The notes beneath the pieces were generated by a model. It was not told where the DNA came from, did not search any database, and worked only from the letters and a program-made list of their open reading frames with translations. Of a stretch of DNA of 38,942 bases, positions 1 through 8,498 are shown in pieces. Position 1 is the first letter of the stretch. Each line of letters starts with the position of its first letter. The DNA is taken from contig JAJDEH010000331.1 in the NCBI GenBank assembly GCA_029259935.1, positions 1-38,942 on the forward strand, written 5' to 3'. This DNA is from Planctomycetota bacterium (GTDB lineage Bacteria; Planctomycetota; Planctomycetia; Pirellulales; Pirellulaceae). The position numbers were made by a program, and so were the translations under genes.

Positions 1-369
1 GATGGGGGGGGAACTGGCACTCATGGCAGCCAAACAGCAAGTTCGAAGTAGTTTCCCAAGATTAGCTTAATAAAGGCGCGCAACTTTGAGCAACGGGCCC
101 GAAAGTCCGTCCACCCCAGCAGTTGCCGTCTTGCCGTTTCGACGAGTCGGCCGGCTCGAATTCTAGTAATTCTCCAACCACGATGATTTCTAGCCGTTCT
201 CGTTAGTCCGGCGTCCCGCTGTCGCCTGTGCAGTTCACGTAAAATGCTTCTGCAATTGGGCTTGCGATGCAATCAGCAGGCTGGCATGTTGAATTTTAGA
301 ATTCATTTTGTAATATAATAAGACCAACACATATAGATTCCTAATGCGAACAGCGGATTCCTGGCAACC
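1..369. other. Left-edge stretch without a callable gene
   Basis: No reading frame here has a convincing start, ribosome site or recognisable product. An 83-codon minus-strand frame at 21-272 is Arg-rich and looks like chance. The last 80 bases are clearly more A+T-rich than the surroundings and hold the candidate promoter listed at 289-319. Confidence 0.5.
289..319 (+). promoter_or_regulatory. Candidate sigma-70-type promoter before the PhnD-like gene
   Basis: TTGAAT at 289-294 is followed by overlapping -10-like hexamers: TAATAT at 311-316 (16-base spacer) and TATAAT at 314-319 (19-base spacer). It lies in a locally A+T-rich patch about 50 bases upstream of the start at 370. Neither spacer is ideal, so this is only a candidate. 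Confidence 0.3.
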
Positions 370-1206
370 ATGCACGTCGCTTCTCTCCCTTGGTACGACC
401 CTCCCGAGGTTCAACATGCCAACGATTTGTTGTGGAGCGGGATGGCCCAGCGCCTGCGGAAATTTGGGGTGAAAAACGTTCCCGACCGGCTGAATCGCTC
501 CATTCACTATGAACGGCAATGGATGTCTCCCAATTTCTTGTTTGGGCAGGCCTGCGGCTACGACGTTGCGATTGCCAACACGGCTTACTTGCAAGTCGTC
601 GCCACGCCCCGTTATCGGGCCGACGGATGTTGTGGAAATCGTTACAGCAGTTACGTCGTGGTTCGGCAAGCGTCGACAGCCACTTGTTTGAAAGATTTGC
701 GCGGCTCGCGGTGTGTGATCAATACTCCGACCTCCCACTCGGGGATGAACATCTTGCGAGCCTTGGTCGCGCCACTGCATCACAGCGGAAGATTCTTCAC
801 TAACGTTCAAGTCAGCGGATCGCATGAAGCCAGCCTGCGGCGGCTGCAAGCAGGTGAGGCCGATCTCGCCGCCATCGATTGCGTGACCTACGAGTTGTTT
901 GAACGGCACCGGCCGGCGCTGCATGAGGGCCTTCGAATCCTGTGCCAGACCAAGCAACTGCCCGCGCCACCTTTCGTCACATCCAAGGCAACTCGAGCCG
1001 ACACTGTCAACTTGCTGCGCGCGGCCTTGACGGAAACGCTTAACGACTCGGCCGTGAGTCAAGCCAAGGAGGATCTCCTTCTGGACGGCGTCGACCTTGT
1101 GGCAACGGCGGACTACCGCGCCATCGAAGAACTGGAGTACGACGCCCATGAATTGGGCTATTCAGAGCTGAGCTGCACTGCGATGAAGTCCGTACAGGGA
1201 CGGTGA
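370..1206 (+). CDS. PhnD-like phosphate/phosphonate substrate-binding domain protein
   Basis: A 278-residue protein resembling the periplasmic binding proteins of phosphate/phosphite/phosphonate ABC transporters. The family-like features are the early segment around FLFGQACGYDVAIANTAYL (ligand-pocket loop), the central TCLKDLRGSRCVINTPTSHSGMN block (the usual 'DLKGKRvav..p.S.sG' region), and RLQAGEADLAAIDCVTYEL, where a conserved Asp lines the pocket. The start at 370 gives no signal peptide or lipobox, unusual for a binding protein; an upstream in-frame start is not evident. No permease or ATPase gene lies nearby, so it is an orphan. It may be a sensor-like or cytoplasmic relative rather than a transporter part. 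The ligand cannot be told from the sequence. Confidence 0.75.
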   Translation: MHVASLPWYDPPEVQHANDLLWSGMAQRLRKFGVKNVPDRLNRSIHYERQWMSPNFLFGQACGYDVAIANTAYLQVVATPRYRADGCCGNRYSSYVVVRQASTATCLKDLRGSRCVINTPTSHSGMNILRALVAPLHHSGRFFTNVQVSGSHEASLRRLQAGEADLAAIDCVTYELFERHRPALHEGLRILCQTKQLPAPPFVTSKATRADTVNLLRAALTETLNDSAVSQAKEDLLLDGVDLVATADYRAIEELEYDAHELGYSELSCTAMKSVQGR

Positions 1207-1413
1207 GGATTGCGCGCTGAGAGGGGCAAAGAACAATAAGACGGGCTGCGATCTACGTTACCAGATCCGCTTCGGGCACTGTCGTTAGATCGATGGTCGG
1301 ACTCCTAATGGGGAATCCGCGGAATAAAGGGGAACTTGCAAAATCGGCAAAGCGTCAGAAGGGGTGACCATCAATCTTCGCTCTCCTTGCGCCTTCTTAA
1401 AAGGAATCTGTTC

Positions 1414-4400
1414 ATGGCGGCTGGAAAACACCTCATCATCGGCAGTATTTGTGGTTTATTCGCGATCTGGACCAGTCTTGCCGCCCCGGAATCGCCAATG
1501 GGAGTGAATTGCGCACGCGGAGAAGATGCCAAAAACGAGGCCAAAAACGACGCCGATATCGAACAGCCCAAGGCCCAAGCCGTGGCGGCCGACGTCACTC
1601 AAGGCGCTCTGCGCATCGTGGGCGAAGATGCCACCGTCGTCGAATGCCCACTGGAGCACACGGCGGTCGAGGCCAGCATCTCGGGGTTCATTTCGCGAGT
1701 CAAAGTCACGCAGACGTTCCGCAACCCGACCAAGGAGAAAATCGAGGCGGTTTATGTGTTTCCGCTGCCGCACGAAGCGGCGGTCGACGACATGACGATG
1801 GTCATTGGCAAGCGGCGGATCGTGGGCCTCATCAAACGCCGTGCCGACGCTCGCAGCATCTACGAGCAAGCTTTGGCATCCGGACAGACGGCCGCGCTGT
1901 TGGAACAAGAACGCACCAACATCTTCACCCAGTCGGTTGGCAACATCGAGCCGGGCCAGAAAGTCGACATCGAGATTTCCTATGTCGATGTGTTGAAATA
2001 CGACATGGGGACTTATGAGTTTCATTTCCCGATGGTCGTGGGGCCGCGCTACAATCCGCATTCGTCGCCAGGCCAGCCGGATGTCGTCGACGCCGGCAAG
2101 ATCAACCCGCCGGTACTCAAGCCCGATCAGCGAACGGGCCATGATGTCAGCTTGAGCGTCAACTTGGATGCCGGCGTACCGATTCAAGACCTGAGCAATT
2201 CAAATCACCAGGTTCACACCATTCGCAAGGACGATCGCACGGCGCGAGTCCGATTGCTGCAAGAGGATTCCATTCCCAACAAGGATTTTGTGTTGCGCTA
2301 TGCCGTGGTCGGCGAGAAGCCCGAGATGGCAGTGCTTTCGCATACCGGCCAGTATTCGGGCGACGCCCGGCAAATGGGCGAAGGCTACTTCATGTTGATG
2401 ATCCAGCCGAAAGAAGACGAGCGGCTGAAGAAGAGCCCGCCGCGCGAAATCGTGTTTCTGGTCGACGTGTCGGGATCGATGCGCGGCGAGCCGACGGCGA
2501 AAGTCCGCGATGCCATGAAACAGATGCTCAATCTTTGTCGCGAGAAAGACACGTTCCAGGTCGTGACCTTCGCCAGCAACGCCAACAAACTGTTTGAAGC
2601 TCCGGTCCCCGTCAACGACGGCAACCGCACCCGCGCGCTCGATTTCACTTCGGCGATTCGCGGCGGCGGCGGAACGCGAATGCTGGAAGGCGTCAAGATG
2701 GCCATCGATCAGCCGATCGACGAAAAGCGAATCCGCATCGTCGTGATGTTGACCGACGGCTATATCGGCAACGAGGCCCAGATTATTCAACATGTGGGAG
2801 AAAACTGTGGCGATCAAATTCGCTTTTGGTGCCTGGGCATCGGCCAATCGCCCAACATGATGCTGATTGACGGCGTCGCCCGGCACGGCGGCGGCATGGG
2901 AAAGAAGCTGGGCTTGAACGACGATACGGAAGGGCTGACCACCGAAGTGATGACGCGCATTCAACGGGCGCAGTTGGCCAAGCTGAACATCGATTGGGGC
3001 AACTTACAAGTTTCCGAAACGTTTCCCGCGAAGCTGCCCGAACTGTGGGCCGGACGCCCGGTTATTGTTTACGGTCGCTACAAAGATGGCGGCCAGAGTG
3101 AAATCACGGTTAGCGGCAACGTGGAAGGCGAAGCAGTAAGTTGGCCGCTGAGTGTCACGCTGCCGAAGTCGCGAGAAGAAAACGATGTGTTGGCCAAGGT
3201 TTGGGCCCGGCAAAAAATCGAAGACCTGATGCACCAAACCTACTATCAAGGTTCGCCCGCCGTGGAAGAAGAAGTCACGGCCATGGCGCTTCAGTATCGT
3301 TTGATGAGCCAATACACCAGCTTTGTCGCCGTCGATCCGGCAACCGCCGGCAAGATTGAAGAACCGGCCCGGCCGCCACGCCGGATGATGGTACCCGTGC
3401 CGCTTCCGGAAGGGACCCAGTGGGAAGGATTTTTCGGTGAACGTGATCACGACGGAATCGTGGGTCGCGGCCGAGGTGGATTCGGCGGCGGCGGTGGTGG
3501 AGACGACGCGTTTGGAATTCGGCTTGGCGAGGAGACCGCGCGGAAGGGTTCGGAAATGAAACGGATCAAGCATTGGATCGGGGGCGTAGAACGATTATCA
3601 CGTCGTACAAGAGGTGCCGCTGCTCCTCAAATGCAAAGACTTGCCCAACAACAGGCACAGCTTGGACAGCAATTTTCGGGCCAACATTTTGGGAGGCCTT
3701 CACGTCAATACACCCTCACTCGAGGTATCACAACTCGAGGTGGCGGTCGAGCTTACCAACCCGCGCGGCCAGCAACTGCTGGTGCCAAGTTGAAAGTTAA
3801 TTTCGCGGCAGACATCTTTGACGCGGTGGAGTCATCGGAGAGTCTGGAAGGCAAATCCGGGGTTCTCTCTGCCTTGATGGCTGAGGGTGACAAATATCGT
3901 AAAGCGGCGGAGGCCGCGCTGAAAGATGCACGGCAGCTTGAAAAGGACGGAAAGCTCGACCAATCGCGTTTCGCGCTGGCTCGCGCCTATTTGCTCGACG
4001 TGGCTGCCACGACTGCAAGACAAAGCGATGGTGACATCGCCGGTCAGGCAATGGAGGCACTCGAAAACTTGCACTCCGCGTATATCAAGACAGCCGTTAA
4101 GGAAGCTCCGAGTCTTGGCAAGCGATTGGATCTGGTCATTCGCGACCGGTCGCTTGATAACGCCCTTCAAATGGTGGCCAAGGCGGCGGGAATCATAGTC
4201 AAGCTGACCGACGGCAGCATCGCGGACGCCGAGAGTCTGACCTTGCAGAGCACTCACATCAGCTATCTCGACCTACGCCGGGCCACGGTTGTCCAGGCGC
4301 TGGACTGGATCACACAGCCGGCTCGATTGCAATGGAAACTGGCCGAGGGCTCGGTGTTGGTTTCATCCGCTCGACGTGAGGATGGTTCGTCGGCTTGGAT

Positions 4401-5418
4401 CTATGATGTGTCGACGATCGCCTTTCCACTGGCGGACGAATTCAAGAACATCAAGGAACCGGCGAAAAAATCGGAGGCGGCCCAGCTTCAAACGAAGCAA
4501 CTACTGGCCGCGATCCGTACGTCGGCCGGATTGGACGACAAGCCGGCCATTTGGTTTGCGCCAGGCCAGTTGTTGGTATTTGCATCCAAAGACGCCCACG
4601 CCAAGCTAGGGGATTTGCTTTTCAACTTGGCGGATCCCAAGTTCAAGCCAAGCAAAGAACTGGCGGAGATCCATAAGCTGACTACCAGTCGCGCCAAAGA
4701 GAGGCGGGAAGCGGTCGCCAAGTTGCAAAAAAGACGCCACCAGCTTGACGTTGCCGTTGTACATGATCAATTCGGTTGGCAAATGTTGGCCGCTGCCTCG
4801 GCTGGGAAGAGCGATTTGGAAGCTTTGACCAAATTGCAAATCGCCTGGCGCGACAAAGCCACTCAAGAGATGCTCGCCGGGACGCAGCGCGGCGTGGCGC
4901 TCAGATCACTTTGGATGGTTTGTGAATCGGCGAAAGCAGTTCCGGAGGACCAAGAACTGGCGGCGTTGGCCGATGCCGCGCGTAGGTTGTCCCACGCGGC
5001 GGCGGACAAAGCCGTGGCCGATTTGCAGGCAAAGCCAAAAGACCCGTCGGCCTTTGCCGCCGTTCTCTACGCAGCTCTCGCGGCGCAAGCCACCGACAAC
5101 CTCGAATATCCGTCGAAGGCGCTTCCAGTGCTGGAAGAGATTGACGACCCGACGTTGAAGGCCGTTGCCAACGCTTTGCTAGGTGGCAAGTCAACCGATC
5201 AAACGGACGAATTGCTGGCCAAGCCCGTATCGGGCGACGATTTGGTGGTCCTCACGGCATTGGCTTGTCGCCGGGTCGGCGGTTCAGCCTGGACAAGATT
5301 CCGTGCTCGATCGCGACAAATGCTCGGCAGCCAACCGTTGCGTGGCGAGACGATCGTTATCGTTAATCGGCTCTCGACTTCCAGCCTGCCAACGGCGGTG
5401 ACGGACGCCGCCAACTAG
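1414..5418 (+). CDS. Exported VIT and von Willebrand A domain protein with STN-like C-terminal part
   Basis: A 1334-residue protein. The frame is open from a TTG at 1336, but the ATG at 1414 is preferred: AAAGGA lies about 8 bases upstream and it opens directly into a hydrophobic signal segment (LIIGSICGLFAIWTSLAA). Domain order: VIT domain about 63-210 (as in inter-alpha-trypsin inhibitor heavy chains); VWA about 345-510 with an intact metal site (DVSGS from D351, T421, TDG at 447-449); a Gly-rich stretch near 690 and a Gln-rich stretch near 745; then about 900-990 a segment (LDLVIRDRSLDNALQMVAK) resembling the STN/secretin short N-terminal fold; and a helical, Ala/Lys-rich tail. VIT–VWA proteins are usually extracytoplasmic adhesion or scaffolding proteins; the STN-like fusion is unusual. 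It appears monocistronic. The VIT–VWA call is firm; the STN call is tentative. Confidence 0.85.
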   Translation: MAAGKHLIIGSICGLFAIWTSLAAPESPMGVNCARGEDAKNEAKNDADIEQPKAQAVAADVTQGALRIVGEDATVVECPLEHTAVEASISGFISRVKVTQTFRNPTKEKIEAVYVFPLPHEAAVDDMTMVIGKRRIVGLIKRRADARSIYEQALASGQTAALLEQERTNIFTQSVGNIEPGQKVDIEISYVDVLKYDMGTYEFHFPMVVGPRYNPHSSPGQPDVVDAGKINPPVLKPDQRTGHDVSLSVNLDAGVPIQDLSNSNHQVHTIRKDDRTARVRLLQEDSIPNKDFVLRYAVVGEKPEMAVLSHTGQYSGDARQMGEGYFMLMIQPKEDERLKKSPPREIVFLVDVSGSMRGEPTAKVRDAMKQMLNLCREKDTFQVVTFASNANKLFEAPVPVNDGNRTRALDFTSAIRGGGGTRMLEGVKMAIDQPIDEKRIRIVVMLTDGYIGNEAQIIQHVGENCGDQIRFWCLGIGQSPNMMLIDGVARHGGGMGKKLGLNDDTEGLTTEVMTRIQRAQLAKLNIDWGNLQVSETFPAKLPELWAGRPVIVYGRYKDGGQSEITVSGNVEGEAVSWPLSVTLPKSREENDVLAKVWARQKIEDLMHQTYYQGSPAVEEEVTAMALQYRLMSQYTSFVAVDPATAGKIEEPARPPRRMMVPVPLPEGTQWEGFFGERDHDGIVGRGRGGFGGGGGGDDAFGIRLGEETARKGSEMKRIKHWIGGVERLSRRTRGAAAPQMQRLAQQQAQLGQQFSGQHFGRPSRQYTLTRGITTRGGGRAYQPARPATAGAKLKVNFAADIFDAVESSESLEGKSGVLSALMAEGDKYRKAAEAALKDARQLEKDGKLDQSRFALARAYLLDVAATTARQSDGDIAGQAMEALENLHSAYIKTAVKEAPSLGKRLDLVIRDRSLDNALQMVAKAAGIIVKLTDGSIADAESLTLQSTHISYLDLRRATVVQALDWITQPARLQWKLAEGSVLVSSARREDGSSAWIYDVSTIAFPLADEFKNIKEPAKKSEAAQLQTKQLLAAIRTSAGLDDKPAIWFAPGQLLVFASKDAHAKLGDLLFNLADPKFKPSKELAEIHKLTTSRAKERREAVAKLQKRRHQLDVAVVHDQFGWQMLAAASAGKSDLEALTKLQIAWRDKATQEMLAGTQRGVALRSLWMVCESAKAVPEDQELAALADAARRLSHAAADKAVADLQAKPKDPSAFAAVLYAALAAQATDNLEYPSKALPVLEEIDDPTLKAVANALLGGKSTDQTDELLAKPVSGDDLVVLTALACRRVGGSAWTRFRARSRQMLGSQPLRGETIVIVNRLSTSSLPTAVTDAAN

Positions 5419-5458
5419 GCTCTGTTTTAAGGCGGATTGGCCTCCGAGCCCGTCGAGT

Positions 5459-5480
5459 GGACGGCTTCGGAGAGCCGTCC
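5459..5480. repeat. Perfect hairpin downstream of the VIT-VWA gene
   Basis: GGACGGCT at 5459-5466 pairs perfectly with AGCCGTCC at 5473-5480 around the 6-base loop TCGGAG. It lies about 40 bases past the stop at 5418 and has no T-tract. It could act as a transcript-end structure, or be a REP-like dispersed intergenic palindrome; this window has only one copy. Confidence 0.5.
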
Positions 5481-5525
5481 TACAGCGAATTCGTTCGAGG
5501 TCCAGCCTTGCGAATCGATACCGTG

Positions 5526-6056
5526 CTAGTTATCCGTTTCGAGCGATCGGACGATGGGCTCGAAATCGGCAAGCAGCGCCTCGCAGTCCCGGGGGCGGCC
5601 TTGCACGTGAATCGCCAGAACCCTTGAGTGTCGACCGCGATTAGATAGCGCACGCCCTTCCGCTCTCCCTGTCCCGGGTAGTCGCGAGTCGTTATGCGCC
5701 TTAAGGCAGGGTGTCCCGCGACGGTTGTTTCCTCCTCTTCGATCACGGTCTCGCATTCCGTCATCTCTTCATACAGTACACGCAGCGCGTCGATTCCCGG
5801 CTCGGAAGATTTGCTGGGCATGATGATTGCCGCCATGGATGACCGCGGTGGAGGACTTGGGCCGGAGAATTCGATTCCCACGGTTTCCGACTTTTCGCCG
5901 GTCCATTCGGGAGGGAGCATGAAATCCGTCGCCAGACAGCCGCTGGAAATCCTTCGAGCCAGCAACCGGCGTGCCGTCTCCCATGCTGGAAGATTGCGAC
6001 TTTCCGCTACCAAGAGTCGCTAGAACAAGAACGAGGAAGGGAAGTTGGTGTTTCAA
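5526..6056 (-). pseudogene. Small secreted protein gene broken by two opposite one-base frameshifts
   Basis: Reading the minus strand from a TTG at 6056 gives a signal-peptide-like start (LKHQLPFLVLVLATLGSG) and continues to SGDGF. One base appears inserted at the TTT near 5918, after which the sense continues in another frame as MLPPEWTGEKSETVGIEF, through VIEEEETTVAGHPALRRITT and GFWRFTCKAAP. One base appears missing in the C/G run near 5590, and the sense returns to the first frame as RDCEALLADFEPIVRSLETDN and a TAG at 5526-5528. The first and last parts share one frame, so the shifts cancel. The repaired product would be about 176 residues, resembling small DcrB/PsbP-like (DUF1795-type) secreted proteins or lipoproteins. 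Both sites are short homopolymer runs, so sequencing error is a real alternative to decay. Confidence 0.6.
5819..5875 (-). repeat. 57-base block shared with 10591-10647 (copy inside the broken gene)
   Basis: Aligned by hand without gaps, this block matches 10591-10647 at 48 of 57 positions. Read on the minus strand in the frame of the broken gene it encodes the IEFSGPSPPPRSSMAAIIM segment. Six of the nine differences fall at third codon positions of that frame, which points to shared protein-coding ancestry rather than a non-coding repeat. Confidence 0.6.
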
Positions 6057-6220
6057 GCATATCCGGCGACGGGGGCCGAGCGCTAGGACTGTCGCAATCC
6101 GTACGACCCATACCCGGCGGGTTCCGAAAGCTCACGCGGTCACACGCTACGCCATGAGCCCATGACAACAACGACGTAGTATTACAAACAGCCGCGGTAA
6201 TAATCGCGAGTAAAAACTCC

Positions 6221-7255
6221 ATGAAGACCGCACAAATCAACATTCTTCACGTCGAAGACGATCACCAGATCGCCGCCCTGGTGCATCAAGTGCTGCGCAC
6301 GAGCAGCAACATGGAGGTGCACATTGACCACGTCTCGTCGGCGGCCGATGCTCTCGAATTTCTTTCAAATCGTCGCACGGATATCGTGTTGCTGGACCTG
6401 GGGCTTCCCGACAGCCAAGGTTTTAACACGATCCTGCAACTTCGCACGTCGTTTCCTAACACTCCGGTGGTGATACTGACCGGGAGTACGGACGAACAGA
6501 TCGGTATTCAAGCGGTCGAGTGCGGCGCTCAAGATGTCATTTCCAAGGAATTGGTGTCTGGAAAGTTACTGCTGCGCTCGATTCAGTTTGCTCTTGCTAG
6601 ACACAACCAGATTAGTTTGTACAAGCTTCAGGCTCGCACCGACCCTCTGACCGGCCTGTACAATCGGCAAGCGTTCGAAGCCGAATTGAAGCGACAAATA
6701 GCGAGTTGGAAGCGCGGCGCGCAGCAGCACGTTTCACTCTTGTTTCTCGACGTTGACCACTTCAAACAGGTGAACGACACGCACGGCCACCGGGTAGGTG
6801 ATTACGTGCTGTCACGCCTGGCTGACGTCATTACGGATTCGTTCCGCGAGTCGGATTTCGTGGTTCGCTATGGGGGCGAGGAATTCGCCGTTCTGCTGCC
6901 TGAAATTCGCCTTGATAGTGCCTACATGGCGGCTGAACAACTCTTGCAAGCCATACGCTCGGCTTCCTTCTTCTTCGAATCCTTGTGTCTGCGGATCAGC
7001 GCCAGCATTGGCATCGCTTCGATGCGGCCGGAAGACGACGCCTGCAGCCTCGTCGAACGAGCGGATCAAGCCTTGTACGCCGCGAAAGACGCCGGACGAG
7101 ATCAATCTTGCAAACATGACGGACAGCGAGTCGTCCACGGCGCTTGCGACGCGTTCGAGTACCAGACGCCGTCCCTTAGAATCGTGCCGCCCGACGCACA
7201 ACCTGCCGAACATGCAAGCGAACCTTCGGCGAAATTGGCCGACGGCGCAGGGTGA
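6221..7255 (+). CDS. Response regulator diguanylate cyclase (REC-GGDEF)
   Basis: A 344-residue protein. The receiver domain (about 5-125) has the acidic pocket E12/D13/D14, phospho-acceptor D59, T87 and K109. The GGDEF domain (about 140-305) carries DPLTGLYNR, DVDHFKQVND and GGEEF at 218-222, so it should make cyclic di-GMP from two GTP in the cytoplasm, activated by phosphorylation. RESD at 209-212 sits at the PleD-like spacing before GGEEF, giving an intact I-site for product inhibition. The last 40 residues are low-complexity and look disordered. It opens a block of signalling genes (6221-10569) that contains a hybrid kinase which could be its phosphodonor, though a 280-base gap separates it from the next gene. 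Confidence 0.93.
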   Translation: MKTAQINILHVEDDHQIAALVHQVLRTSSNMEVHIDHVSSAADALEFLSNRRTDIVLLDLGLPDSQGFNTILQLRTSFPNTPVVILTGSTDEQIGIQAVECGAQDVISKELVSGKLLLRSIQFALARHNQISLYKLQARTDPLTGLYNRQAFEAELKRQIASWKRGAQQHVSLLFLDVDHFKQVNDTHGHRVGDYVLSRLADVITDSFRESDFVVRYGGEEFAVLLPEIRLDSAYMAAEQLLQAIRSASFFFESLCLRISASIGIASMRPEDDACSLVERADQALYAAKDAGRDQSCKHDGQRVVHGACDAFEYQTPSLRIVPPDAQPAEHASEPSAKLADGAG

Positions 7256-7535
7256 ATGAAGCTTCCTGGCGGCCCGTGTAAACAGCCGACTGTTGACATA
7301 ACGTGAGAACTCTTTGGATTCTCGTCATTCCCAATACGTCTCGGCAACTCGTCTTTTCCTCGTAATCCGAAAAGTTGCTAGAAAGACCGCGGTCCGAAAT
7401 CTCCTCACTGGGGAGTGTCGACTTTGCGCGCCGATGATTGGCGGATTTTCAGCGCGACGATCATTCACGGCAACCTATATTCTAGCGTGGGCCGTTATAG
7501 CGCGGCGCTGGGTTTTCTTCTTAAGAGGGGCAAAC

Positions 7536-7907
7536 ATGGCCAATATACTTGTGGTTGATGACTCGCGACTGAGCCGCCGGTTTTCAACGACGCCACTGCG
7601 CGAGGCTGGACACCAGATCACGGAGGCGGTCAACGGCGAGGAGGGGCTGGCGGCATTCAAGGAAGCGACGCCGGATTGCGTGGTTTCCGATCTGTTGATG
7701 CCCGTCATGGACGGCCCGACCTTTTTGGCTCATCTGCGCGACCTATCGAATGTGCCGGTTATCGTTCTCAGCGCCGACATCCAGGAAACGACGCGCGACC
7801 TAGTCGAGCAATTGGGTATCAGCCGGTTTCTCAATAAACCCTTTCGGGAAGATGAGTTGCTGGAGGCTGTCTCCGTTGCGCTGCGCGAAGCGGAGGTCAT
7901 TGGATGA
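7536..7907 (+). CDS. Single-domain response regulator (CheY-like)
   Basis: A 123-residue receiver domain with nothing attached: D8/D9 acidic pair, phospho-acceptor D52 in SDLLMP, the Ser of LSAD in the Thr/Ser position, and the Lys of NKPF. The frame is open upstream to 7314, but the ATG at 7536 is chosen because AAGAGGGG sits about 5 bases upstream and the receiver fold begins there. The 280 bases before it show no other gene. Its stop overlaps the start of the CheC-like gene (ATGA), so the two are translationally coupled. CheC-family proteins dephosphorylate CheY-like receivers, so this is a likely substrate. Confidence 0.9.
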   Translation: MANILVVDDSRLSRRFSTTPLREAGHQITEAVNGEEGLAAFKEATPDCVVSDLLMPVMDGPTFLAHLRDLSNVPVIVLSADIQETTRDLVEQLGISRFLNKPFREDELLEAVSVALREAEVIG

Positions 7908-8497
7908 ATTACACAATTGACCATATCGACGCCCTGACCGAGGTGGTGAACATCGGCATCGGCCGGGCCGCGGCGTCGCTAAGCGAACTAATCGGCGCAA
8001 GAATAGAACTTTCCGTTCCCGCGGTAAAGCTAGTACGATTTTCCGAATTAGCGGAGGAATCCCAAGAGTTGGACACGTCGATCATCCAAGACTTCGTGGG
8101 CCCGACAAGTGGGCGGGCGGTTCTCGCATTTCCAGAGGCCAGCGCTCTCAAGTTGGGCCAGATCCTGGCGGAATTGGACGACGTACCCGCCGAGCTGGAC
8201 TTCGATCTACAGGATGTTCTGAACGAAGTCGGAAATATCGTGTTGAACGGTGTGCTCGGATCGTTGAGCAACATTGTCCAAGGGAACCTGCAATACACGG
8301 TTCCAGTTTTGACAACGGAAACGACGCTTACTCAACTGGCCAAACCCAATCTGGGCGAAGGCGAGGAAGACCAACCTGTTTTGGTTGCCGACGCATGGTT
8401 TGAAGTTGCCGAACGCAATATTAGCGGATCGCTCGTCCTGCTCTTCGATTCAGGAGGAGTTGAAGCGATCACGAACGCTCTGGTCGAGGAAGTCTAG
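7904..8497 (+). CDS. cheC: CheC-like phosphatase of a response regulator
   Basis: A 197-residue CheC/CheX/FliY-type protein. Both halves keep the signature acid/amide pair: E13 and N16 in [12 protein letters not shown], and E108 and N111 in [13 protein letters not shown], so it probably has two active sites like CheC of Bacillus and Thermotoga. Known members remove phosphate from CheY-P. Here no chemoreceptor, CheA, CheW or CheD gene is in view, so it probably tunes the neighbouring single-domain receiver in a phosphorelay. It overlaps that receiver gene by 4 bases, and its stop is one base before the start of the hybrid kinase at 8499. Confidence 0.87.
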   Translation: MNYTIDHIDALTEVVNIGIGRAAASLSELIGARIELSVPAVKLVRFSELAEESQELDTSIIQDFVGPTSGRAVLAFPEASALKLGQILAELDDVPAELDFDLQDVLNEVGNIVLNGVLGSLSNIVQGNLQYTVPVLTTETTLTQLAKPNLGEGEEDQPVLVADAWFEVAERNISGSLVLLFDSGGVEAITNALVEEV

Positions 8498-8498
8498 A

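Noticed and set aside
235..1149. 304-codon open frame on the minus strand
   Set aside because: It lies opposite the PhnD-like gene at 370-1206, whose product has family motifs; the minus-strand product has none.
1456..2964. Long minus-strand frames opposite the VIT–VWA gene
   Set aside because: They are shadows created by the codon usage of the real plus-strand gene and show no domain or ribosome site.
7314..7535. Upstream extension of the single-domain receiver gene
   Set aside because: The extra 74 residues are Arg-rich and unlike any domain, whereas a strong ribosome site precedes the ATG at 7536.
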